From contig CAVTJK010000003.1 in the NCBI GenBank assembly GCA_963734965.1, positions 620,001 through 684,000 on the forward strand: DNA of 64,000 nt, given 5' to 3'. Source of the DNA: UBA4742 sp963734965 (GTDB lineage Bacteria; Actinomycetota; Acidimicrobiia; Acidimicrobiales; Acidimicrobilacustridaceae). Shown piece by piece: positions 44,785 to 52,076 of this stretch. The first letter of the stretch is position 1; the number at the start of each line of letters is the position of its first letter. A program made the translations under genes and the position numbers. The notes beneath the pieces are model-generated. The model did no database searches, was not told where the DNA came from, and saw nothing but the letters and a program-made list of their open reading frames with translations.

Positions 44785-45942
44785 TGGCCTGAACGCGTAG
44801 CGGTCGTCGGGATCGGCCAGACCAAGCACGAGTCGACCCGTGGCGATGTCTCCATCGCCGGGCTCGTGCGCGAAGCGGCCGAGCGTGCCCTCACCGACGC
44901 CGAGATGGCGTGGAGCGACATCGACGCCGTCGTCATCGGCAAGGCCCCCGACTTCTTCGAGGGCGTGATGATGCCCGAGCTGTACCTGTCCGAGGCCCTC
45001 GGCGCGGTGGGCAAGCCGATGTTCCGCGTGCACACCGCGGGCAGCGTCGGCGGCTCGACCGCCATCGTGGCCTCCGACCTGGTCAAGTCCGGGATCCATC
45101 GCCGGGTGCTGACCGTCGCCTTCGAGAAGCAGAGCGAGAGCGAGGCCATGTGGGCGCTGTCGCTGCCCATCCCGTTCCAGCCGCCGATGCACGCCGGTGC
45201 CGGTGGCTACTTCGCTCCTCACATCCGCGCCTACATGCAGCGGTCCGGCGCGCCCGACCACATCGGCATCCTCGTGGTGGTCAAGGATCGACTGAACGCC
45301 CTGAAGAACCCCTACGCCCACCTCCACGACGAAAACACCACGTTCGAGTCGGTGCGCGACTCGATGATGTTGTGGGATCCGATCCGCTACTCCGAGACGT
45401 GCCCGTCGTCGGACGGTGCGTGCGCCATGGTGCTGACCGACGAAGCCGGCGGTGACTCGGCCGCCCATCCCGCGGCCTGGGTGCACGGCACGGCCATGCG
45501 CAGCGAGCCGACGATGTTCGCCGGGCGCGACACGGTGTCGCCCATCGCCGGCCAGGAGTGCGCCAAGGACGTGTTCGCCCAGGCCGGGATCACCAACCCT
45601 CGTGAGCAGATCGACGTCGTCGAGATGTACGTGCCGTTCAGCTGGTTCGAGCCGATGTGGCTCGAGAACCTCGGCTTCGCCGCCGAAGGTGAGGGCTGGA
45701 AGCTGGTCGAGGACGGCGTCACCCAGATGACGGGCGACCTGCCCGTCAACTGCTCGGGCGGGGTGCTGTCGTCCAACCCCATCGGCGCGTCGGGCATGCT
45801 GCGCTTCGCCGAGGCGGCCATGCAGGTCCGCGGCCAGGCCGGCGAGCACCAGATCGACGGCGCCCGCACCGCCCTGGGCCACGCCTACGGTGGCGGCTCG
45901 CAGTTCTACTCCATGTGGGTGGTCGGGGCCGACAAGCCCTGA
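44784..45942 (+). CDS. Thiolase-fold Ltp-type protein (second of pair), frameshifted at the start
   Basis: About 385 residues after one extra T at 44790 is skipped: ATG GCC then GAACGCGTAGCG reads MAERVAVVGIGQTKHES, the normal thiolase start. Without the skip the frame stops at once. The nucleophile region reads FRVHTAGSVGGSTAIVAS (Cys replaced by Gly/Ser), so it is probably an aldolase-type Ltp as well. NPIGASGMLRFAEAAMQ and GHAYGGGSQFYSMW complete the thiolase fold. The ATG overlaps the TGA of the previous gene by one base. It is convergent, with no gap, with the amidohydrolase gene ending at 45943. Confidence 0.8.
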
Positions 45943-46806
45943 TCAGTCGAGCTTCAAGACGCGCAGGGCGTTTTCGCGGAGGAACTTCGGCCACACCTCG
46001 TCTTTGAGGGCGACGTTGGGCATGTCGCCCCAGATGCGGTCGTAGGTGAGGCCGGCGGGGAAGTAACCGGCGTACATGATCTTGTCGGCGCCGCGCGTGT
46101 TGGCGTAGTCGATGATGGCCTTGGGGTAGTGCTTCGGGGCGAAGGCACTCGTCGAGTAGTAGAGGTTCGGCCACTTGAGCATGAGCTTCACGGCCAGGTC
46201 GGTCCACGGCTCGCAACCGTGGCGCGTCACGAACTTGAGATCGGGGAAGAACCAGCACACCTCGTCGATGTGCTCGACCTTCTGCGGCTCCATCGGGACC
46301 CGTGGTCCGGGCACACCGGCGCAGGCGAAGATCGGGATGTCGAGCTCGCAGCACTTCGAGTAGATCGGGTAGTAGCGCTTGTCGTTGATGGCGACCTGGG
46401 CGCCGGCCGGGAACGTCGTCACGGCCTTGATGTCCCACCGCTCGTGCATCTCGGTGATCAGCCGCACGGCCTTCATGCCGTCGTTCGGGTCGATGGCGAC
46501 GCTCGAGAAGAACCGGTCGGGGTGCTGGGTCAGCGCCCGCTCGGCGTCTTCGTGGTCGCGGCCCACGCCGATCATCCCCCGCTCGATGCCGAAGCGGTCG
46601 AGGTTGTCGAGCACGACCGCGACGGGGTCGACGTTGTCGTCGAGATCGGCGGGCACGTCCTTGAACATGTACTGGGCCGGGAACGAGAAGCCCTTGCTCT
46701 CCTCGTCGCGCAGATGGGGAGCGAGGAACTTGTAGACCTCTTTGCGATTGCGGCTCGGAAAGCCGAGGAACGTCTCGATCACCGGGATCCCGGTCGGCAT
46801 GGCCAT
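45943..46806 (-). CDS. Amidohydrolase-2 family metal-dependent hydrolase (paralogue 1)
   Basis: TIM-barrel hydrolase of 287 residues related to amidohydrolase 2/ACMSD-like enzymes. The paralogue at 50626 shares long identical stretches such as KWPNLYYSTSAFAPK, IIDYANTRGADKIMYAGYFP and VTRHGCEP, and the usual strand order. The metal His-x-His is not visible at the N-terminus (VIETFLGFP there), so the metal site is modified or lost. The ATG at 46806 follows a KstR-like palindrome at 46818-46831 by 11 bp. A role in steroid or isoprenoid catabolism is inferred only from regulation and neighbours. It may act on an acyl-CoA or lactone rather than an amide. Confidence 0.78.
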   Translation of the reverse strand: MAMPTGIPVIETFLGFPSRNRKEVYKFLAPHLRDEESKGFSFPAQYMFKDVPADLDDNVDPVAVVLDNLDRFGIERGMIGVGRDHEDAERALTQHPDRFFSSVAIDPNDGMKAVRLITEMHERWDIKAVTTFPAGAQVAINDKRYYPIYSKCCELDIPIFACAGVPGPRVPMEPQKVEHIDEVCWFFPDLKFVTRHGCEPWTDLAVKLMLKWPNLYYSTSAFAPKHYPKAIIDYANTRGADKIMYAGYFPAGLTYDRIWGDMPNVALKDEVWPKFLRENALRVLKLD

Positions 46807-46817
46807 GACCGAGATCC

Positions 46818-46831
46818 TAGAACACGTTCTC
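46818..46831. promoter_or_regulatory. KstR-like operator
   Basis: TAGAACACGTTCTC is, on the other strand, the same sequence as the copy at 36230. It fits TNNAACNNGTTNNA except for the last base. It lies 11 bp upstream of the amidohydrolase start on the minus strand and just past the end of the serine hydrolase gene. Confidence 0.72.
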
Positions 46832-46834
46832 GTT

Positions 46835-48019
46835 TCAGTCGGCTTCGCCGCCGAGTGGGCCCACCCGGCTGGCGATGCTGGCGGTGCGACGATGCTCGCG
46901 CAGGACGTTGGCGTCGAGGCCGTTGGTCAGATAGCAGAACGAGATGTCCGAATCGGGATCGGCGAAGGCGATCTGGCCACCGGCGCCGGCGTGGCCGAAC
47001 GTGCTGGGCGAGACCGTGTAGCCGAACCCGCGCATGGCCGATTGGGGCGGCTCGCCGGCGATGACCAGGCCCAGGGCACGGTTGGACGGGACGTTCATGA
47101 GTGGATCCGGCAGCCGCCCGTGGACCTCGCGGCTGCCCGCCCTCAGCACCCCGGCGTTCCACAGGTCGCCTGGGTTGTGCAACAGGGCCTGGTAGTAGAG
47201 GGCCAGGTCGGCCGCGGTCGAGACACCCCCGCCGCCGGGCACGCCGAGGGCGCGGATGTCAGGGCGGTTGAACGAGAGCAGCGCCGCCTCGGTGACCTCG
47301 CCCTGCATCATCTCGAGGTTCAGCCCGGCGATGCCCAGGGCGGCCTCGAGCTCCTGGCTGGTCGGTGGTTCGCCTCGCGCCTCGAGGTCGTTGATGTCGC
47401 CCTGCTCGTCGACAGGCACACCGAGCTGCAGGCGGTGCAGACCCAGTGGCTCGAGCAGGCGCTGGCGGATGAACGTCGTGTACTCGACTCCGCTCAACCG
47501 CTCGATCAGCTCGGCGATCACCCAGTGCGCCGACGTCGCGTGGTACTCGAAGCGCGTTCCCGGCTCCCAGTTGAGGCGCCAGGCGGTGAAGCGCTCGAGT
47601 CGCTGCTCGCGGGTGGGCGGCGGAACCAGGTTCAACGGCGCCATCGGGAAGCCGCTCTCGTGGAGCATGAGCTGGCGGATGGTGATGATGTCCTTGCCGT
47701 TGGTACCGAACTCGGGGATGAGCTCGGCCACGCGCTGGTCGAGCGAGACCGCGCCCTCGCTCAACAGCAGCCAGAAGGCGCCGATGACGACGGCTTTGGT
47801 GCACGAGAACATCGTGTAGCGGCTGTCGGGCGCGGCGTCGCCGATCGTCTCGTAGGCGACGAGCTGGTCTCTCGCCGCCACCGCCACCTGGCACGACGGC
47901 AGCACACCTTCGTCCACCTCACGGTGGCAGCGTTCGATCAGGGCGGCGAGAGCCTTGGCGTCGACCCCCACCTCGGCCGGATCGTCGATCTCCACCTTGC
48001 GTGCGTCGCTCTCAGGCAC
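46835..48019 (-). CDS. Beta-lactamase-fold serine hydrolase (class C/esterase type)
   Basis: A 394-residue penicillin-binding-type hydrolase with the nucleophile motif SCTK at about 72-75 (SxxK), the Tyr of FEYHATSAHW in the YxN position (His at the third site, typical of esterases), and GHAGAGGQIAF near the C-terminus in place of KTG. No signal peptide is seen, favouring a cytosolic esterase. GTG 48019 has a G-run before it; the frame is open further upstream but without coding bias. It is upstream of the amidohydrolase gene on the same strand, with the KstR-like site in the gap, so the two are probably independent transcripts. Confidence 0.8.
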   Translation of the reverse strand: MPESDARKVEIDDPAEVGVDAKALAALIERCHREVDEGVLPSCQVAVAARDQLVAYETIGDAAPDSRYTMFSCTKAVVIGAFWLLLSEGAVSLDQRVAELIPEFGTNGKDIITIRQLMLHESGFPMAPLNLVPPPTREQRLERFTAWRLNWEPGTRFEYHATSAHWVIAELIERLSGVEYTTFIRQRLLEPLGLHRLQLGVPVDEQGDINDLEARGEPPTSQELEAALGIAGLNLEMMQGEVTEAALLSFNRPDIRALGVPGGGGVSTAADLALYYQALLHNPGDLWNAGVLRAGSREVHGRLPDPLMNVPSNRALGLVIAGEPPQSAMRGFGYTVSPSTFGHAGAGGQIAFADPDSDISFCYLTNGLDANVLREHRRTASIASRVGPLGGEAD

Positions 48020-48111
48020 GGTAAACCCCCGGTTCCCAGCGGCTCTTCCGGCCGCCGTCGGCCGCACGGTAGCCGCGGAACGGCGCGACCGCAGTGGTAC
48101 CGTCGCTCGCC

Positions 48112-49512
48112 GTGACCCAGACGCGAACCGGGCGCCGGTCCACGCGCACATTCCGGGTCGAACAGGTCCTGTTGGTACTGGCGCTGTTGGCCCTGCTCGT
48201 GTCCATGGTCGTCGGCTTCATCCCGGTCGAGAACCCGAACGTGCAGTCCTGCGGCGCCCCCTTCGTGTTCTCGTGGCGCACCACCAACGACGTCGTCCTG
48301 CCCATCTCGGGATCCTCGGGGGCACCGGCCAACGTCGATCAGCTGCGGGCTCAGCCACCGTGCCACCAGCGGGTCGACCAGCGCCTCGTCATCGCCGGAC
48401 TGGCCTTCGCCCTCAGCGTGGTTCTCGGACTCGTCGGCGCCGTCCTCGGGTTGATCGATGATCGCAACCGCTACCGCGCCGCGCCCCGCTTCGAGTCCTA
48501 CCTGCGCGAGCGACCGCCCGACGTCCCGTCCGATCCGTGGGATCTCCCCGTCATCCCCGAGACGGATCTGGGCGAACGGCTGCCCGACATCGAGTGGCGC
48601 GAGGTCAGGGTCGTCCTGGGCGTCAGCGTGCTGGCCACCGTCGTGCTGGTCGTCCTGGCGTCCTGGAGCCGGGTGCACGAGGCCCTCGACCACTTCAGCG
48701 TGGGCTGGGCCGTCGTAGCCGTCCTGTTGACGGTGCTGACCTATCCGGTGGCCGCCGCCGCCGTGATGATGGCGACCGACGACGCCAGCGAGGGCTCGCG
48801 CTCGTTCCGCCCCACGTTGGCGACCGCCGTCGCCTCGTCGTTCACCGGCCGGCTCCTGCCCGAATACGGTGCCGCCGGTCTGGCCGCCCACCAACTCGTC
48901 CGGTCCGGAATCGACCGGGTCACGGCCATCGGTCGGATCGCGGTCGTCGACTCGGTTGCCGTCGCGGCCCACACGGCCCTGCTCGTCGTCGTCGGACTGA
49001 TCGCGCTGAGCGGGGGCCAGCCGGCGGGGGTGAGCATCAGGGCCGAGTGGTTGGTGTGGGTCGCCGTCTTCGTCCTGGCCGTCGTCGGGATCGTCGACGC
49101 GCCGCGCCGCTACCGCACGCTGGTGGTTCGACCCGGACTGCGCTCGCTCACCGAGTCGGTGGCCACGTTGGGCGAGCCGGCGCGGCTGGTGGGCATCGTC
49201 TTGTCGTGCCTCGTCCTGGCGCTGCTCAACGCCATCGTCCTGCTCGTGGCCATCCACGCCTTCGGGGCCGATGCCGCGGCCATGCCCGTCGTGGCCGTGG
49301 GTCTTCTGGCGGCGGCCGCCGTCGTGATCGCACCGACGCCCGACGGCGCGGGGCTGGTCGAGCCGGTCATCGTCCTGGGCCTGGTGTGGGCCGGCGCCAG
49401 CGGCGGCGCGGCGGTGGCCGCCATGGTCCTGGCCCGGATCGTCGGGTTCTGGCTGCCGATGCTGCCGGGCTGGATCGTCCTGCGCCGCCTGGTGCGGGCC
49501 GGGACGCTCTGA
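48112..49512 (+). CDS. Polytopic membrane protein with flippase-like (UPF0104) domain
   Basis: A 466-residue membrane protein. Two N-terminal helices flank a loop with a Cys pair (VQSCGAPFVFSW, RAQPPCHQR). A cytosolic linker follows, then about seven helices of the UPF0104/lysylphosphatidylglycerol-synthetase membrane domain, with SSFTGRLLPEYGAAGLAAHQLVR and APTPDGAGLVEPVIVLGL as family motifs. This domain flips lipids in MprF and is found in glycolipid-pathway proteins. GTG 48112 is chosen; GTG 48094 is also in frame. It is convergent with the KshA-like gene, 1 bp apart, and divergent from the serine hydrolase. Confidence 0.75.
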   Translation: MTQTRTGRRSTRTFRVEQVLLVLALLALLVSMVVGFIPVENPNVQSCGAPFVFSWRTTNDVVLPISGSSGAPANVDQLRAQPPCHQRVDQRLVIAGLAFALSVVLGLVGAVLGLIDDRNRYRAAPRFESYLRERPPDVPSDPWDLPVIPETDLGERLPDIEWREVRVVLGVSVLATVVLVVLASWSRVHEALDHFSVGWAVVAVLLTVLTYPVAAAAVMMATDDASEGSRSFRPTLATAVASSFTGRLLPEYGAAGLAAHQLVRSGIDRVTAIGRIAVVDSVAVAAHTALLVVVGLIALSGGQPAGVSIRAEWLVWVAVFVLAVVGIVDAPRRYRTLVVRPGLRSLTESVATLGEPARLVGIVLSCLVLALLNAIVLLVAIHAFGADAAAMPVVAVGLLAAAAVVIAPTPDGAGLVEPVIVLGLVWAGASGGAAVAAMVLARIVGFWLPMLPGWIVLRRLVRAGTL

Positions 49513-49513
49513 C

Positions 49514-50629
49514 CTACTGGTCGGGGCGGTACTTCGACGAGGCGGTGGCGTCGGGGCGGATGAACACGGGCTGGCCGTCGCCCGCCGGCGCGGCCGGGGC
49601 CCACACGCCGCGCGAGGCGTCCGGATCCTGGGCGTAGAACTGGTGGTACCACTTGCGGAACTTCATGAAGGGGGGATCGGTGTCGGCCAGGGCCGGCCGC
49701 ACGATGTGGGCCTTGTTCTCCCAGATCGGGCGATCCTCCTCGAACTGCTTGCACACCTCGGCCACGAAGGCCCGACCGACCGACGACGTCGTCTCGGCGT
49801 CGCCGAGGCTGCGGGTCTTGAAGCTGAAGCGGACCTCGGATCGATCGCGGTCGACGGGCACGGCGGCGCCGATGAGCAGCGTGTCGACGATCCCCGAGAA
49901 ACGAGTGGTGGCGTAGCCGGGACCCTGGTTGTCGACGTCGATGCGGCCGTCGACCACGCCACGGGGCGTGGGGAACCGCTGGACCGAGCGCATCCGTGAC
50001 CGGGCCCCGTCGGTGTCGTAGCTCTGGATCTCGGGCACCGTCGCCGTCTGGTGCACGTAGCGGAAGTGGGGGCCGTCGACCGAGTTCTCGGCCATCTCCT
50101 GGCATCCGGCGGCGACGCTGAACACGACGTTGGTCCAGTCTCCGAACTCCGGATCCTCCAGCTCGACCGGCGGCTCGATCTCATAGGTCGGTTCGGCGTC
50201 GTCGGGGTGGTACCAGGCCAGGATGAACTGGTTGAACTCGCGGACCTGGTAGGTGCGGATGCGCGCCCGCTGGTTCACGCGGTTGCCGTAGGGGATGAGC
50301 GTGTTGAGTCCGTCGACGTCGAACTGCCAGCCGTGGAACGGGCAGACGAGCTCGTCGCCGTCGACCCGCCCGCCGTAGCCGAAGTGAGCGCCGAGGTGCG
50401 GACAGAAGGCATCGTTGAGGTGGGCCGCGCCCTGCTCGTCGCGCCACAGCGCCAAGTGGCGGCCGAAGTAGTACCGGGGGAGCACGTCACCGATGCCCAC
50501 GTCGCCTGACCACGCGACCTGGAACCAGCCGTAGGGGATGGTGAACGGATAGCGCGGCTCGCCCGGATCCATCTCGGGATGGATGGCGGCGGCCGCCGGG
50601 CCAGAGGTCACGTCGGTCAACTCGGTCAT
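49514..50629 (-). CDS. kshA: Rieske oxygenase, KshA-like (3-ketosteroid 9-alpha-hydroxylase oxygenase)
   Basis: A 371-residue oxygenase component. The Rieske cluster is CPHLGAHFGYGG with Cys76-x-His78 and VCPFHGW with Cys96-x2-His99. The non-heme iron site ENSVDGPHFRYVH holds Asn182, Asp185, His188 and His193, in the pattern of KshA. KshA introduces the 9-alpha hydroxyl that opens ring B of steroids. The ATG at 50629 overlaps the stop of the upstream amidohydrolase gene as ATGA, so it is co-translated and lies under the palindrome at 51521. No KshB-type reductase lies nearby; the ferredoxin pair at 54.8 kb is a possible donor. Related Rieske enzymes act on other terpenoids, so the substrate is inferred. 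Confidence 0.8.
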   Translation of the reverse strand: MTELTDVTSGPAAAAIHPEMDPGEPRYPFTIPYGWFQVAWSGDVGIGDVLPRYYFGRHLALWRDEQGAAHLNDAFCPHLGAHFGYGGRVDGDELVCPFHGWQFDVDGLNTLIPYGNRVNQRARIRTYQVREFNQFILAWYHPDDAEPTYEIEPPVELEDPEFGDWTNVVFSVAAGCQEMAENSVDGPHFRYVHQTATVPEIQSYDTDGARSRMRSVQRFPTPRGVVDGRIDVDNQGPGYATTRFSGIVDTLLIGAAVPVDRDRSEVRFSFKTRSLGDAETTSSVGRAFVAEVCKQFEEDRPIWENKAHIVRPALADTDPPFMKFRKWYHQFYAQDPDASRGVWAPAAPAGDGQPVFIRPDATASSKYRPDQ

Positions 50630-51510
50630 GGAGTCGTCGTCCCTCGCTGGTCGAGCTTGAGCACGCGGCGCGCGTTCTCGCGCAGGAACTTGGGCCACAC
50701 GTCGTCCTTCAACGGAACGTTGGGCAGCTCACGCATGATGCGATCCAGGCTGAGACCCATGGGGAAGTAGCCGGCGTACATGATCTTGTCGGCGCCCCGG
50801 GTGTTGGCGTAGTCGATGATGGCCTTCGGGTAGTACTTGGGGGCGAAGGCACTGGTCGAGTAGTAGAGGTTGGGCCACTTGAGCAGCAGCTTCACGGCCA
50901 GATCCGCCCACGGCTCACAGCCGTGACGGGTGACGAAGGTGAGCTCGGGGAAGAACCAGCAGACCTCGTCGACCAGCTCGACGTGCTGGCACGCCATGGG
51001 GACACGAGGTCCCGGTACACCGACGCAGCAGAAGATGGGGATGTCGAGCTCGACGCACTTGGCGTAGATCGGATACATCCGCTTGTCGTTGATCGGCACC
51101 TGCGGGTTGCACCCCGCCGGGAACACCTGGGCGCTGATGGCTCCGTGGGCCACGGCATCCTCGAGGTCGCGGACCGCCTTCATGCCCCGATTGGGGTCGA
51201 CGCTGGCCGAGGCCAGGAACCGATCGGGATGCTCGCGCAGGGCCCGGCCCGTCTCGCCGGTCGTGACGTAGCCGACCATGGCCTGGTCGATGCCGTGGTG
51301 ATCCATCTGGGCCAGGACGAAGCCGACGTTGTCGTCTTCGTCGTAGTCCTGAGGCACCTCTTTGAACATGTACTGGACCGGGAACTCGAAGTCGTCCTGG
51401 CTCTCCTGATCCCGCATCAGCGGCTTCAAGAAGTGGTACCAGTCCTTCTTGGGGCCGTCCGGGATGCCGAGCATCAGATCGACGATGCCGACGTCGGTGG
51501 GCATGCTCAT
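50626..51510 (-). CDS. Amidohydrolase-2 family metal-dependent hydrolase (paralogue 2)
   Basis: A 294-residue paralogue of the gene at 45943, with the same order of blocks: a GIVDLMLGIPDGPKKDW N-terminus, VQYMFKEVP, FPAGCNPQVPINDKRMYPIY, VPGPRVPM, VTRHGCEPWADLAVKLLLKW and IIDYANTRGADKIMYAGYFP. As in its paralogue, the N-terminal His-x-His is not evident. Its TGA overlaps the ATG of the KshA-like gene, and a perfect KstR-like palindrome lies 10 bp before its start. The tight coupling suggests that it processes a product of, or a substrate for, the hydroxylation. The ATG is at 51510; a second Met follows two codons later. Confidence 0.8.
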   Translation of the reverse strand: MSMPTDVGIVDLMLGIPDGPKKDWYHFLKPLMRDQESQDDFEFPVQYMFKEVPQDYDEDDNVGFVLAQMDHHGIDQAMVGYVTTGETGRALREHPDRFLASASVDPNRGMKAVRDLEDAVAHGAISAQVFPAGCNPQVPINDKRMYPIYAKCVELDIPIFCCVGVPGPRVPMACQHVELVDEVCWFFPELTFVTRHGCEPWADLAVKLLLKWPNLYYSTSAFAPKYYPKAIIDYANTRGADKIMYAGYFPMGLSLDRIMRELPNVPLKDDVWPKFLRENARRVLKLDQRGTTTP

Positions 51511-51520
51511 CCCGCAAGTA

Positions 51521-51534
51521 TAGAACAGGTTCTA
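51521..51534. promoter_or_regulatory. KstR-like operator, perfect arms
   Basis: TAGAACAGGTTCTA has fully complementary 6-bp arms and fits TNNAACNNGTTNNA at all fixed positions. It lies 10 bp upstream of the amidohydrolase-KshA operon, overlapping the expected start-site region, which suits repression. Confidence 0.85.
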
Positions 51535-51549
51535 CTTTCTGGCTCTCCG

Positions 51550-51670
51550 GTCGGCGAGCCTCCCTCCGAGCGCCTTCGGCATCCGCCTCTCATCGCACCA
51601 GCGGCTCCGCGTCGCTCCGCCGCGTGACCACGGTCGGCGAGCCTCCCTCCGAGCGTCGTCGCCATCCGGG
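51550..51670 (-). repeat. Diverged copies of the 70-bp intergenic element
   Basis: On the minus strand a full copy (51621-51550) and a partial one (51670-51633) share CGATGAGA, CGGATG-CGAAG and GGGAGGCTCGCCGACC with the 28.8-kb element. Orientation is opposite to that pair, so the copies form a distant inverted repeat around 28.8-51.6 kb. They fill the gap between the amidohydrolase operon and the small gene at 51773. Confidence 0.7.
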
Positions 51671-51671
51671 C

Positions 51672-51703
51672 AAAAAGCGCACACCCGCCCGAGGGCGGGT
51701 GTG
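51672..51703 (-). terminator. Intrinsic terminator for the leftward gene(s) from 53318
   Basis: On the minus strand the stem CACACCCGCCC/GGGCGGGTGTG (loop two to four bases) is followed by GCGCTTTTTG, with five T. It lies 70 bp after the stop of the gene at 51773. Confidence 0.85.
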
Positions 51704-51772
51704 GCTCGCGGAGGGGCAGGGAGGGAGACCAAGGCCCTGCGTGGTCTTCGGTGCCCGGTCGGAGGACCTGGG

Positions 51773-52036
51773 TCAGGCGGCCGGGTGCACCTCGTCATAG
51801 GGTACGCCAGCTTGGAGCTCAGCGACCCACGCTTCGAACTCGAGCTCGCTGGCCCGGCGCCGATAGGCCGTGGCCAGGGGCAGCGTCAGCGACTCGGACT
51901 GGTGGCGCAGGCTGTCGGCCCGCTGGCGCAGCAGGTGGGACTGGCCCACCAGCTCCTGGTTGATCTCGACGACATAGCTCATGGTGGCCTCCGCGGTCAT
52001 CTCGAATTCTCGGCCCCGCTGGGGGAGCGGCGGCAT
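51773..52036 (-). CDS. Small hypothetical protein
   Basis: An 87-residue protein, largely helical and probably a coiled coil in the middle (INQELVGQSHLLRQRADSLR). There is no membrane segment or signal peptide. A later Met at 52000 is a reasonable alternative start. It lies 40 bp downstream of the flippase-like gene on the same strand and just before an intrinsic terminator, so it is the last gene of that transcript. The function is unknown. Confidence 0.6.
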   Translation of the reverse strand: MPPLPQRGREFEMTAEATMSYVVEINQELVGQSHLLRQRADSLRHQSESLTLPLATAYRRRASELEFEAWVAELQAGVPYDEVHPAA

Positions 52037-52076
52037 CGAGACCGTCCAACCACGGATGGCACCCGTGTAGTCCGGA

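Noticed and set aside
44866..45942. Later ATG as start of the second Ltp gene
   Set aside because: The 27 residues before it (starting MAERVAVVGIGQTKH) are the normal thiolase N-terminus, reached by skipping one base; the later ATG would cut the fold.
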